Shown here: piece after piece, positions 50,632-62,300 of the stretch
Layout: every line of letters begins with the position of its first letter
How positions within the stretch are numbered: the stretch's first letter is position 1
DNA from: Ecdyonurus torrentis
Taxonomy: Eukaryota; Arthropoda; Insecta; Ephemeroptera; Heptageniidae
Length of the DNA stretch: 64,000 nucleotides
Direction: 5' to 3'
NCBI GenBank assembly: GCA_949318235.1
Contig: OX439136.1
Coordinates: 15,843,890 to 15,907,889 of the forward strand
Made by a program: the position numbers and the translations under genes
The notes under the pieces: model-generated
The model's database searches: none
What the model was told of the DNA's origin: nothing
Seen by the model: the letters and a program-made list of their open reading frames with translations, nothing else

Positions 50632-51305
50632 GAAATTTTAAATTTTTAAAAAGTCGAATTTTTTAGTGAAAAGGGTGAAAATATTTGAAAAAGAAAAAAG
50701 CGCAAATAAGGTAAAAAAAAAATTTAATAATAATAATAAAGAAAAAAGAAAAGTGCATATCACATTTGATTGGAAATTTCATGAAACTTGCACATATTTA
50801 AAAACTAAATTTGCAAAAAACAAAAAGGTGAAAACCCTATAATTCGGGCCCTAAAAAATGATAATTATTATAATCTACAGTTAAGGCGGCTTTTAGGCGG
50901 TGCCAATAAAGGCGCTAAAAATCATCAAAAAAAGGTGTCTTACAATTGGAAAAAGTGGAGAAAAAAAGTGAAAAATGCGGAAACAAGTGTTTTTTTTTTT
51001 TTTTTTTTTTTTTTTCACTTTTAAGTAAGACTCAATTACGCAAAATGTTTTTAAACACTACGCTATATTTCTCGGGGAGATATATTAATATAGTTTTAAG
51101 AGATACACGTTTTTTTAAATTTATTTATTTTATATATTACTACTGTATATTATTATATATAATTTATATATATATATATAAATTAAAATATATTATATGA
51201 ATAAGCTGTCATAGTCATAACTCATAAGCATATTATATACCTCTCTTGTTCTGTGTTTTATATGCTATTTGTCTCTTTTTTATATATTATATATATAATA
51301 ATATA

Positions 51306-51346
<41 letters not shown>

Positions 51347-52037
51347 TATGGTATAGATCAAAATCAGGCGATTTAAAAAAGTTTATTTTACAATATACTA
51401 AATATATAATTACTAATTAGTTAAATTTTTGAAGTAAAAAATAATAATAATAATTAATAACATTCATGAAGGTCGCAAAAAATATAGTATCCTTTTTCCA
51501 AAACATGTATAGTCACTGGACTGGACGCCAAACACAATACAAATTATAATATGTCTGTTTTGCTTCATGCTTGATCAATTGTATTTGCAAAGTAAGTTTG
51601 TAGTTTAATATTGTTTCACTTTCAACAACATATATGTCTTGGTATAATATGATTTTGTTGTTTTTTGAGGTATAAAGGTAAAGATTTAAAAAATAAAAAT
51701 ATAAAAATACATGTATAATATATTATAAAATACACAGGATATATTATACTAATCTAATATATATATATATATAATATTTGAAAAACAAGTTTTTTCAATA
51801 TAATATATATAATGCATTATCAAAATTGCAGGATGTGATGTGGTCATTATTTGGATTTAAATTTAAAATATTTATTATGTGGATTGAAATTAGTACAATA
51901 ATATATTGTACTAATATTTTTAATCCACAAATATTTTTTTAATTTAAATTAAAAAAAAAGGATAAATAATATTAGAATATAAATATCAAATAAGAAATAA
52001 TGAATATAAATGAATACAGAATAATGAAATGAATAAT

Positions 52038-52358
52038 AGGGTGGTTTCATTCATATAAAAGTCGACGCCATAAAAGTGAGCACTAAATAACATAGGCCAG
52101 TATGGAAAAAATGACTCATTTTGCAAGTTTAAAATACTTTCGCAATATTTTTGAGAGCATTGATGCTGTTAACAGGTAGCATTAGCTTTTCATGTACAAT
52201 ATAGGGTGTGTGCGCATGATGTCATTCTGAGTGCTTTTCGATTTATGCTCTTCTTGAGCAATGAATAAAATTGCTCGCAGCACGCTCAGCATAGGGCAAA
52301 CGTAGTTTTTGGCTATTTGCTTTGGAAAATAATAAAATAAGCTTTTTTTTTTCTTGCA

Positions 52359-52403
<45 letters not shown>

Positions 52404-52572
52404 AGGTACTATAGTTCAACAGCATCTCTATAAAATGCTCTCAAAAACATTGCGAAGTATTTTTTAATTGTCAAAAATAGTCATAATATTCTATATTTCC
52501 TATATATATACTGCCCCATGTTATTTAGCGCTTTTATGGCGTTGACTTTAACATAGAATAATAAACCACCCT
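52038..52572. mobile_element. Full-length foldback MITE, AGGGTGGTTTCATTCAT family
   Basis: It starts AGGGTGGTTTCATTCAT..AAAGTCGACGCC and ends with the complement, GGCGTTGACTTTAACAT..AAACCACCCT. Long arms run inward through GAGCACTAAATAACAT, ATTTTTGAGAGCATTGATG and the centre GCGCATGATGTCAT. A T40-class tract lies in the right half. There is no ORF. It is in the Atg16/zinc-finger divergent region. Confidence 0.8.
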
Positions 52573-52574
52573 AA

Positions 52575-53025
52575 ATGCAAGAAAAATAATTATAACCAAA
52601 AAAAAAGTAGCTAATTTTCCAAAGAAAATAGCCAAAAACTACCTTTGTCCTGGTGAGCAATTAAATGTTATTCATTGCTCGCAAGAGCATTGAAGAGCAT
52701 TCAGAATGACATATAATATATAATATATATATATCATGATATCATGCGCATATTCCGCATGCACACACAAAAAGCGATCGGAACATATATGCGCATGACG
52801 CCACACTGATGTAATGAATAACAATTTTCAACATGGACAAACCGTGGTATTTGGCTATTTTTTTTATTATTATATATATAATTATGTAATTTAATATAAA
52901 TATTTTCTGCGCATTGCTAAATAATTCAAAACCATCAATGTTCTCATAAAAATATTGCTGAGTATTTTTAAACTGCCAAAATATTTCAATTTCCATGTAT
53001 GGCGTCAACTTTTATTATGCATTTA
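52575..53025. mobile_element. Diverged AGGGTGG-family MITE without its left end
   Basis: It abuts the full copy. It shows CCAAAGAAAATAGCCAAAAAC, GAGCAATTAAATGTTATTCA, a duplicated centre with ATGCGCATGACG, and a right arm ending TGTATGGCGTCAACTTTT. A TA-rich insertion disrupts the centre. Confidence 0.6.
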
Positions 53026-53118
53026 CCCAAGCCCAAGAGCAGTGGATGAAACGGGATGAAATAGACCCCTTGCACATCCTTGCGCTTTGTCGCCATGTTT
53101 GTGGTGACTAATGCATTG

Positions 53119-53297
53119 TCCAGCATAGGGGAAACTTCGTTTTTCCTAATTTTTCACATAAAAAATTGTTTATTTCATCTCAACAAATTTTTCTCATATC
53201 CTTTGAGCTTATTAGGAGCTAGAAATAAGGCTTTGATTGAGGTTTGAAGCTTCTTTTGCTATTAAAAAAATAAAAATGACGTTTTTCCTATGCTGGC
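53119..53297. repeat. Foldback repeat with GTCCAGCATAGGG ends
   Basis: CCAGCATAGGGGAAACTTCG at the left is the imperfect complement of GACGTTTTTCCTATGCTGG at the right. The middle is AT-rich. CCTATGCTG also occurs inside the AGGGTGG MITE family, so it may be a derivative. It ends about 300 bp before the zinc-finger ATG. Confidence 0.5.
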
Positions 53298-53594
53298 CTA
53301 TGTATTCCTGACCAACAAAATGGCGGCTCTTAAATATGAGTGCAAGCGGTCTATAGGAGAGAGTAAGAAACAAATTTCCATTACATTGAGAAAAATATCG
53401 AAAAATTTAAATATATTCGCGGCTTATTATAGCTCTCGACTGTCAATTGTCTGTCCTCGCGTTGTCAACAATAAAAATGGTGGATCTGGAATAAAGAAGA
53501 ATTATCGTGATAGTTATTTGTGCAAATAAATAGAAATTAACATTCTTTTTTAAGAGTTTAATTTATATAATAAATAATAAAAATATTTGCTAGC

Positions 53595-56101
53595 ATGGAC
53601 AACTGTGAAGATCCAGCGGTGGAAGTAGGAAATGGTAAATATTTACGATTAAAAAGTTGTTTACATTTTTGTGCCTATGCCCGTCATGTTTTCTTCTAAG
53701 AATGATGCTATTTGATATGCAAGAAATATTTTAATGTTCTTATTTCCAATTGCATCTTTTCATTCTTTTTATTAAATTTACTATTATTTTGAGATGATAA
53801 TATTATATAATATGATACATGTGTATTACTGTATGTGTAAACTTTTGCCGAATAATCGAAAGTGGTTTTGTGTTATTGTTTTCACTTTCTATGAAAATGT
53901 CATTTCTTAACATTATTTCATAATTATTTTTTTATTTGAAAATGTAAAGATTTATAGCTTTAAAGCTAATAAGCTTTATTTTACATAGTAAATAATAATA
54001 ATAAAAGGAAATAAAAAAATACCATTATCTTTATTTATGCAGATATTGACTCGCAGACATCGCGAAGACGAAAAATGTTTAACCCTAAAAAATCTAGGAG
54101 CTCTAAAATTACAATACAAGAAGAGGAAGAAGTGGAGGAGGAGGAAGAGTATGTATTAGAAGACGATGAAGAAGAAGAGGAAGATGAAGACTTGCTAGCA
54201 GCAGCTGCAGCAGAAAATTTTAACTCTGGTACACATATGCATTTCTATATGTATGTACGTATGTATGTTGTACATACGTATGTACATATGTACGTATGTA
54301 TGTTGTGCATACGTACATATGCATACCATAAACTGTATGTACATTATATAGTAAAGCCATGTGTTCTAAAATTATACATACATACTCACAATATAGGGCA
54401 GCTGGTTGGTTGCTTGTACGATACCTTTTTTTTTTTTTTTTTTTTTTAATTAAGCCCTAATTTTGGCTGCAGAACTTTCAATAGTCTGAAATCGCTACCA
54501 TCAATTTGAAGTTTTAATTAATGTAGGGTCAAATTTAGGATTTTGCTTGGTGTTTTAATAATTAATAATAGGGTAGGGTAGATAAAGGGTTTAAATTTTT
54601 AGGAATTTTCTTAAAAATGTCCACGCTCTTGTGGTACATATAGGTAGTTGCATTCATGTAAAAGTCAACGCCATATGAGCACCAAATAGCACGGGCTGGT
54701 ATGATAAAATGATAGATTTTGCCAATAATACTGATCGTAAACCCTGTTTTCTGCTCCTAAAATAATGATCATCTGTGGTTATTCAAATGCAATGCACAAT
54801 TTTTGGTCCAAGAAAACGGGGTTTACGAACAACACTAGTTTAAAATTACTTCGCTTTGTTATTATTATTATTATTATTTTAAAACATTGCAAAAATATTA
54901 GGCTATACAAAATATTTTATTTCATATCAGCATAGTTTTATTTCAAATTGTAAATTAGCTTAAAGAAAAATCTGATAAATATCTGGCAATAAACAAGCAG
55001 ACTGTACGTCTCGTAATAATTTATAATTTTCTCTCAAATAATGCCTCACAACTGAAAATTGATAAATTGATTGATCAAATTTTCTTACTACAGATTCATT
55101 GGACACCGACTCCATGTTAGTGGAACTGAAAGAACAGGACATACCTTCAGGAGCAAGTAAAGTGGAGCCTCCCCCAGTTGTCAATAAAGGAAAGAGAGAT
55201 GACTGGAAATTACATTGGGGGATTAAATGTAACTTATGTGTAGAGGTGAGTTAGAAAGTCAAAGTCACCACACTTGACGGTAGCAGTAGTTGAATATACT
55301 ACCATAATAAAATTGTAATGTTTCAGATGTTTCCTTCACGCTCTACATTTGAGAAACACTTTGCTGAACTGCACTGTGGCAAGAAGCCAGCATATCAATG
55401 TTCCTATTGTAACAAAATCATGGATCACTACTCGACTTTCAGGTCTCATAGATATCGACATATCACAGAGGGCAGATTCAGGTTAGTATATTTTACCAGT
55501 ATACAGTACTGAATATAAAAATAACTTATGAGAAATTAGTGCTGTATATACTTTTGTTGTAAATTATAAGACTGAGCTAGAAATTTGGGGTAGATTTTGT
55601 AACAAGCTTTTCTCTCAGTGCATTAAAGGCATAGAACACCTTGAACAAAAAAGTTGTGTAATATCCTAACAAACCTAAAAATCAACCTTGATTTGGCCGA
55701 AGTCATTGATTTCTAATTTATTTTCCATTCACAAAATGCCGCTGCCGGTCACTGATGTCACAGTTCATCCGGTTTACGCGCGCGTAAAACAAGCAAGCTG
55801 TGACGTCAGTGACTGGCAGTGGCATTTTGTGAATGGAAAATAAATTAGAAATCAATGACTTCGGCCAGATCAACGTTGATTTTCAGGCTTGTTAGGATAT
55901 TACACAACTTTTTTGTTCAAGGTGTTCTATACCTTTAATATGTACACTCCTCCTGAATAAATGTGACCGCAGTGTTCATGTCTCTAAATGTTAAATACAT
56001 ATAGGGGGAAACAATAACATAATCAGTAAGATTTATTCAGGAGTAGCATACTTAAAAAGTCAAGATTTTGGTTTCTGCAGGCTTAATAACATTATGATTG
56101 C

Positions 56102-56136
<35 letters not shown>

Positions 56137-59100
56137 TAAGACCCCATGTTAATTTAATTTTTTATTCCTCTCTTAACAATCACCGTTTCTGAAATTTTTA
56201 TCATAGATAGTTGTTACCATTAGCTTTGTAAGTAGCAACAAAAAGTAAGAGCCCCCCCCCCCCTTAATTTTAGAGATTCTATCAGTCTTCTAATACTGTA
56301 ACTTTTTTCTTCTTCTTTTCCTTATTTATCAATGATAAAGAAAAGGATAGAAAAACCAGCAAGGGCCTTACCACAGTAGAAGTTCTATGGAGAGGTCGAG
56401 GTCTTGCATGGCACAGTATAATGTTATAAAAGTTTCTTTATAACTTGAGAGCTTTCGTCATATGATAATGACATTATCAATCAAAAGAGAAAATTACTTG
56501 AGCACATCACTGAGCAGTGTCTTGTCTTGTACTGCCGTGTTATGCTCTTGCTGGTTTGGAGTTGGTGGAGAGGGGTGGGGGTGTAGTAGGGAATCTGGGA
56601 AGGAGTGTGAATGAGTGAGGGAAGGAGTGAGTGAGGGAAAGGGAAAAGGTGGGGAGGGGAGCGGGAATAGGGTATATTTTTGAAATATGTTAGCGAATAT
56701 TAAGTCCAGGCAGCCCTTGGGCTTTTCTGGATCTTAATATATGTTGATATGCTAATTCATATTGTCGTAATGTCGCATAGTTGGCTGGGCCCGGAATAGT
56801 GCGAAGTATTGTTGATTTATAACATAATTGGAAATTTGATATGCCATGAGAGGCCGCATGTTCAGCCACAGGTTTTTCCATCTCATTGTTTTTTACGGAT
56901 TGTCTGTGGCCATTCATGCGGTCTCTCGCTTTTTGTGTGGTTAAGCCTATGTAAAATGCTTGACATTTTTCCTGTTGGCCTGTGGTGGGGTTGGTGGTAT
57001 GTTGGGTACATTCAACGGCCACAATACTTGCACATCAGAAAACGTAATCTACAAACTTGAATGTACCCAACATACCACCAACCCCACCACAGGCCAACAG
57101 GAAAAATGTCAAGCATTTTACATAGGCTTAACCACACAAAAAGCGAGAGACCGCATGAATGGCCACAGACAATCCGTAAAAAACAATGAGATGGAAAAAC
57201 CTGTGGCTGAACATGCGGCCTCTCATGGCATATCAAATTTCCAATTATGTTATAAATCAACAATACTTCGCACTATTCCGGGCCCAGCCAACTATGCGAC
57301 ATTACGACAATATGAATTAGCATATCAACATATATTAAGATCCAGAAAAGCCCAAGGGCTGCCTGGACTTAATATTCGCTAACATATTTCAAAAATATAC
57401 CCTATTCCCGCTCCCCTCCCCACCTTTTCCCTTTCCCTCACTCACTCCTTCCCTCACTCATTCACACTCCTTCCCAGATTCCCTACTACACCCCCACCCC
57501 TCTCCACCAACTCCAAACCAGCAAGAGCATAACACGGCAGTACAAGACAAGACACTGCTCAGTGATGTGCTCAAGTAATTTTCTCTTTTGATTGATAATG
57601 TCATTATCATATGACGAAAGCTCTCAAGTTATAAAGAAACTTTTAATAACATTATACTGTGCCATGCAAGACCTCGACCTCTCCATAGAACTTCTACTGT
57701 GGTAAGGCCCTTGCTGGTTTTTCTATCCTTTTCTTTATCATTGATCCTAACCGCGATGGTTTTTTCCTTAAATTGGTTTTCCTTATTTATATTTTTTTAA
57801 TACATGTGTTTGTAGTACACTCCTCCCAAATGAATCTGACTGCAGCATTAATCTCTCCAAATGTTGAATATATGGGGAAACTTAAACGCAAGCAGTTAGA
57901 TTTATTCGGGAGGAGAGTACATGCATGTAACATACAGTATAACTTTTCTTATATATCACATAAAAGAAAATAATTTCAGAAATAAGTCTAATTGTTTCTA
58001 CGTGTTTGCCAGGTGTGAGGAATGCAAGAAAGGTTTCTCAGTGCGCTCTCTATTACGTGTCCATATTATGTCCAAGCACGCCGCAGTCAAGCCTTTCATA
58101 TGTGAAGAGTGTGGGCGTGGCTTTGGTACAAGGCCTGGACTGAACTTGCACTTGGAAAAACATCGTAGTCCTCACACTGGAAAGCAATGGCCATGTGAAG
58201 TGTGTGGCAAAATGTAAGTATAAAATTGGCTATAAAATTAATATTAACTAGCAAAGTTGCTAATAAAGTTATTATTATTGACTAATAAAGAAACAACTGT
58301 TTTGAGCCTGACTATAAGCAATTTCGCTCACATCCTCTTCCGTTTCGATGTAATGTGCATGCCTAGTAAGTCGAAACAGAAGCGGATGTGACCGAAATCG
58401 CTTAAAGTCGACCTCAAAACAGTTGTTCCTTTATTATTCAATAGTACAGTACATTGCAGTCTAATTTTAGAAAAAAATACTATGCAAGTTAAATGCTTCC
58501 TCTCTTTGATTACTGTGTATAGTTGCTTCTATTTTAATTGGAAATTTTGGATGTCCAGGGTATAGAATTGGACACAAAATTGCTTTCAAGTCAGTATGTT
58601 CCTTTTTTAACTGCTGTACCATTAATTGCATGATAAGAAGTTATTAAAGTATCGTTAGCTATTTCAGTAGCATACTAAACTTGCTCTTGCTCTATTATTT
58701 GTTAGATTGCTAACCAGCTCAGGTCATAAGGCTCACTTGGCAGTTCATCAGCAAGGCAAGAGGTTCATGTGTGAGCTGTGTGGGAAAACCTTCACTCAGA
58801 AAGTCAACATGCAGCAACATCTTAAGGGGCACTCTGGTGAAAAACCATACATCTGTGACATCTGTGGCAAGGCGTAAGTAGTGTGGCAACCTGGAAGTCT
58901 TTTGGTCATGATTCATCTCTATTTCTATTAGAACTTCAAACTTTGCTTCAAAATTCAAGGGTGCAGTATTATGATTTCCAAAGCCCCTTTAAGTGTTTTA
59001 ATGAGTCATACCCTTTGTTTCACAGCATTGACTAATAATAAAACAACTGTTTGGAAGCCTACTGGAACAATTTTGACCACATTTGCTCTGTTTACAAGTA

Positions 59101-59247
59101 CTATATGCATGCGCAGTACATTGCAATGAAAGCAGAAGTAATGGAAATTGTTTGTCGTTAGCGTCAAAACAGTTGCTTCTTTATTACTTATAATAGTCAG
59201 TTAAATTTTTAAACTTTTTTATGGTGGACTAAACTTAGAATGTATTT

Positions 59248-59327
<80 letters not shown>

Positions 59328-62300
59328 ACACCCCTCCCTTTTAAACATACAGTTAGTAGTAGATGACAATAATGTGGTTATCCCCCATCCCCCACCCAAC
59401 GTCACTAAAGTTAACTCTAAGCTATATTCACATATTCCAAGTTTTGCATAACTTTTTGCCTAACAAAATTCCACAATGAAATGTATTGTTAAATTTTATT
59501 AAAAATCAGAATAAGTGAACATAGCTTAATGAAAAAGAAGAATTTTGTTAAATTTTAAAGTTATTTTTGTTATGTCAAAATGTTTCAGATTTGCTGAGAA
59601 ATCTCACTTGAATAGACATCATAGTTTTCATAGTGATGCCAGACCATTCAGGTGTGATGTATGCCACAAAATGTACAAAACAGAAAGATGTCTCAAGGTA
59701 AGTTAAAATAATCTTTATCAAGTATGACTATGATAACATTGATGTCTTTTGTTTTTTAGGTTCATGCTATGACCCATGCATTGGAACGTCCGTGTATCTG
59801 CTCTTATTGTGGCAAAGGATTTTTGTCAAACAACAAACTAAAGGTACCTTAATTAAATTAATGGTTATCTTTATTAAATTAGGATAAAACTATTGTGCTT
59901 GATGTATAATATGTTAAAAAAAAAATACAGTGTACTAATAATAGAAAATAGTAGGTAGAGAGTAGAGCTCTTTGAATTGAAAATTAATAATACGTGAATA
60001 TCCAATATTCTGTAATTTATTTAAAAAATTGGGACTTGGGACCACATGTACTAGTGTAGACAAGTGCTAGCTTTATATGGTAAAGTTAATTGTATTATCA
60101 TTTTTAAGTGCTGTATTTAATAGGTACAAGTTGAAATAAAGAAACTAAAAACCATCATAGGTTTGATATTTTATCAAAGAAAGGAATAGGGAATGTCACA
60201 ATGGATGAAGATCTTCATATTTACATTGATTAAGACATTGCAAGGGCAACAACAATCTTCCTCAGTTGTTTAGAGTTTATTTACAACTGAAGATGGCATT
60301 TGTTGGTTTCCCTATTCTTTCCTTTGGTAAATTAATAGGAATATTCAGAACTTCAAATTTAAATGCATCCAAATTTACACTTACCCTACCCTATATAATA
60401 TTGGTATCATATGACATTGAGGAAATAAAATGAAGTAGAAAGAAGTATTATAGTTTTAATACAAGTTAAATACATTTTACTATGTTTCTTACGAGATACA
60501 ATTTAAAATTTGACTCATATGTTTCACCTTACATAATGCTTTTCCACCGTTTAATTAGTAAATTACAATACAATTAAATCTGGTGCAGTCTATAGTTAAG
60601 AGAAAAACGGTTTGTTTGCATTAGCGCCCACAGATGTTGCCCACTTCAAATAACAGTTCTTGGTTAAATCATCAATTATTTAAGAATGAAACATTTATAA
60701 GATCTTGCAGGTATACTTACAACAACAACATACTGTTGTTAATCCCCCCCCCCCCCCCTGCATTGAGTTAAAATAAAATGTTTTAGAGCAATAAAAGGCA
60801 CAAAAGAAAACTCAAGTCATGCATGAATGGTAGTGAGGCTAGTAGAGCCTTTTTACCATTGTGAGCAAAGAATTAAATACTATTTTCCCTCAAATTTCCA
60901 CTCCAGCATTATTAGTCACTCTCTTTACTGAAGGGTGTAACATGTACTCAAGATGACAGCACATGAGTTACACAAGAGGTACCATATCTGCAGAAGAAGA
61001 TACAAAAATCTGACTTTTTATGATTAGCTTGATCCTCTTTAGCTTTTCTAACAATCCTTGTAAGTGGCAGCTTACATTTGGTGAAGCTCCGTTTCGGATA
61101 CACAGTAACAATTACATAAACAAATAATGAGAGTGACCAATTTTTAATTTTCAGCAACACTACAACATTCATACCGGAGAAAGACCGTACTCGTGCAAGT
61201 TCTGTGAGCGTACGTTCACCAACTACCCTAACTACTTGAAACATACAAGGCGACGTCACAAGTTGGAAATGCAGCAGTTGGGCGTCACCCCTGCCTCACT
61301 TGCAGCTTTGCCAAATCAAAATGTGGATCAAAGGTAATTAACTTTTTTAATAATTACATCATTAATCACAAGATTTAAGTGTTATATCTACAAAAAACAA
61401 GAAGAAGACAAATGGTTGAACCTTAAACCTTATCCACTCATTAAAAAGTTTTTATTTTTTTTATGACACTCCAACTTTAAATTGGTAACATATTGGTGCT
61501 TATTTTCCACAGGAAACAACCTTGGTTATGATTATGTTAATTAATTGCTTTAAAATAATTAAACATTACTAATTTTAAATTTATTAATGCATGTCAATAA
61601 TGGGACTTTAGCTGTGGAGTTTTGATGTAAATTTAACCATCATGGGGACTCACAACTTACTATTATTTTTGTTACATTAAACATTAGCAGTCATTATTCA
61701 TTAACAAGATTATTGTTTTAATTGTCATTTTTAGATTTACACATAAGTTTGAAATGGACTTAAATGATTTCTTTATCAAAAGTTGTACTCGTAATAGAGT
61801 GCAGTAACCCCCCCCCCCCTTTTTTTAAATGTTAACATATTTGCAAATTTAAAATTTTTATTTTGAAAATTAAAGTTTAGAGCATTGCATTTTAAAAATG
61901 CTCAGTCTCTTTATTTTTAATGCAATATTTGTATAACATAATTATTTTTATTTATTTATAAATTAAGGGTGGGGTGGGGGTAACATGTTGGTAAGGTAAG
62001 ATAAATCAAAATGAAAGGATAGAGGGCACCAGCCAGAGCACAAGAGAGAGAAGAGATGTCTTATAGTTTGGGGCAAATCTTGCTAGACACATTAGAGCAT
62101 TAGATAGCTGTTGGCACAATAGACGTCATGACTCATGAGTGAAGAAATATGACCAGTATTGTTAGTTAGGTTAAACCAATATCACTTTCCTTTGACCTTG
62201 TGATTGATCTTCACAACTTGCTATTCTGAATGCTATTCCTTCATCTGCTCATGATTTGCTTCATGCATCTCCTTTTATATACACCTAGTAATGACATACA

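Larger units (their letters stand above)
49646..53594. promoter_or_regulatory. Divergent intergenic region between Atg16 and the zinc-finger gene
   Basis: It should contain both promoters. Apart from AGGGTGG-family MITE copies and a foldback at 53119-53297, it holds T34 and T40-class tracts and (TA)n at 51302-51343. The proximal 300 bp before each ATG are GC-richer and contain CpGs. AAAATGGCGG lies at about 53319 upstream of the zinc-finger ATG, and ACCGCCATTTTG overlaps the Atg16 start. No clear TATA box can be separated from background AT. Confidence 0.5.
56328..57745. mobile_element. 1.4 kb near-perfect palindrome of two head-to-head 5'-truncated Penelope-like element (PLE) copies
   Basis: The left arm (56328-57015) and right arm (57057-57745) are reverse complements, with a 41-nt spacer at 57016-57056. 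The only difference I noticed is one extra T in a TTATAAAAG/TTATTAAAAG stretch. Each arm contains the C-terminal GIY-YIG endonuclease coding region, a C-rich/G-rich 3' tail (CCCTTCC- and CACTCA-type repeats) and the terminal motif AAGGCCCTTGCTGG...TATCCTTTTCTTT. The RT domain is absent from both arms. It sits in intron 4 of the zinc-finger gene. Inverted, truncated multimers are a known feature of Penelope insertions. High arm identity implies a recent event or gene conversion. Confidence 0.85.
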
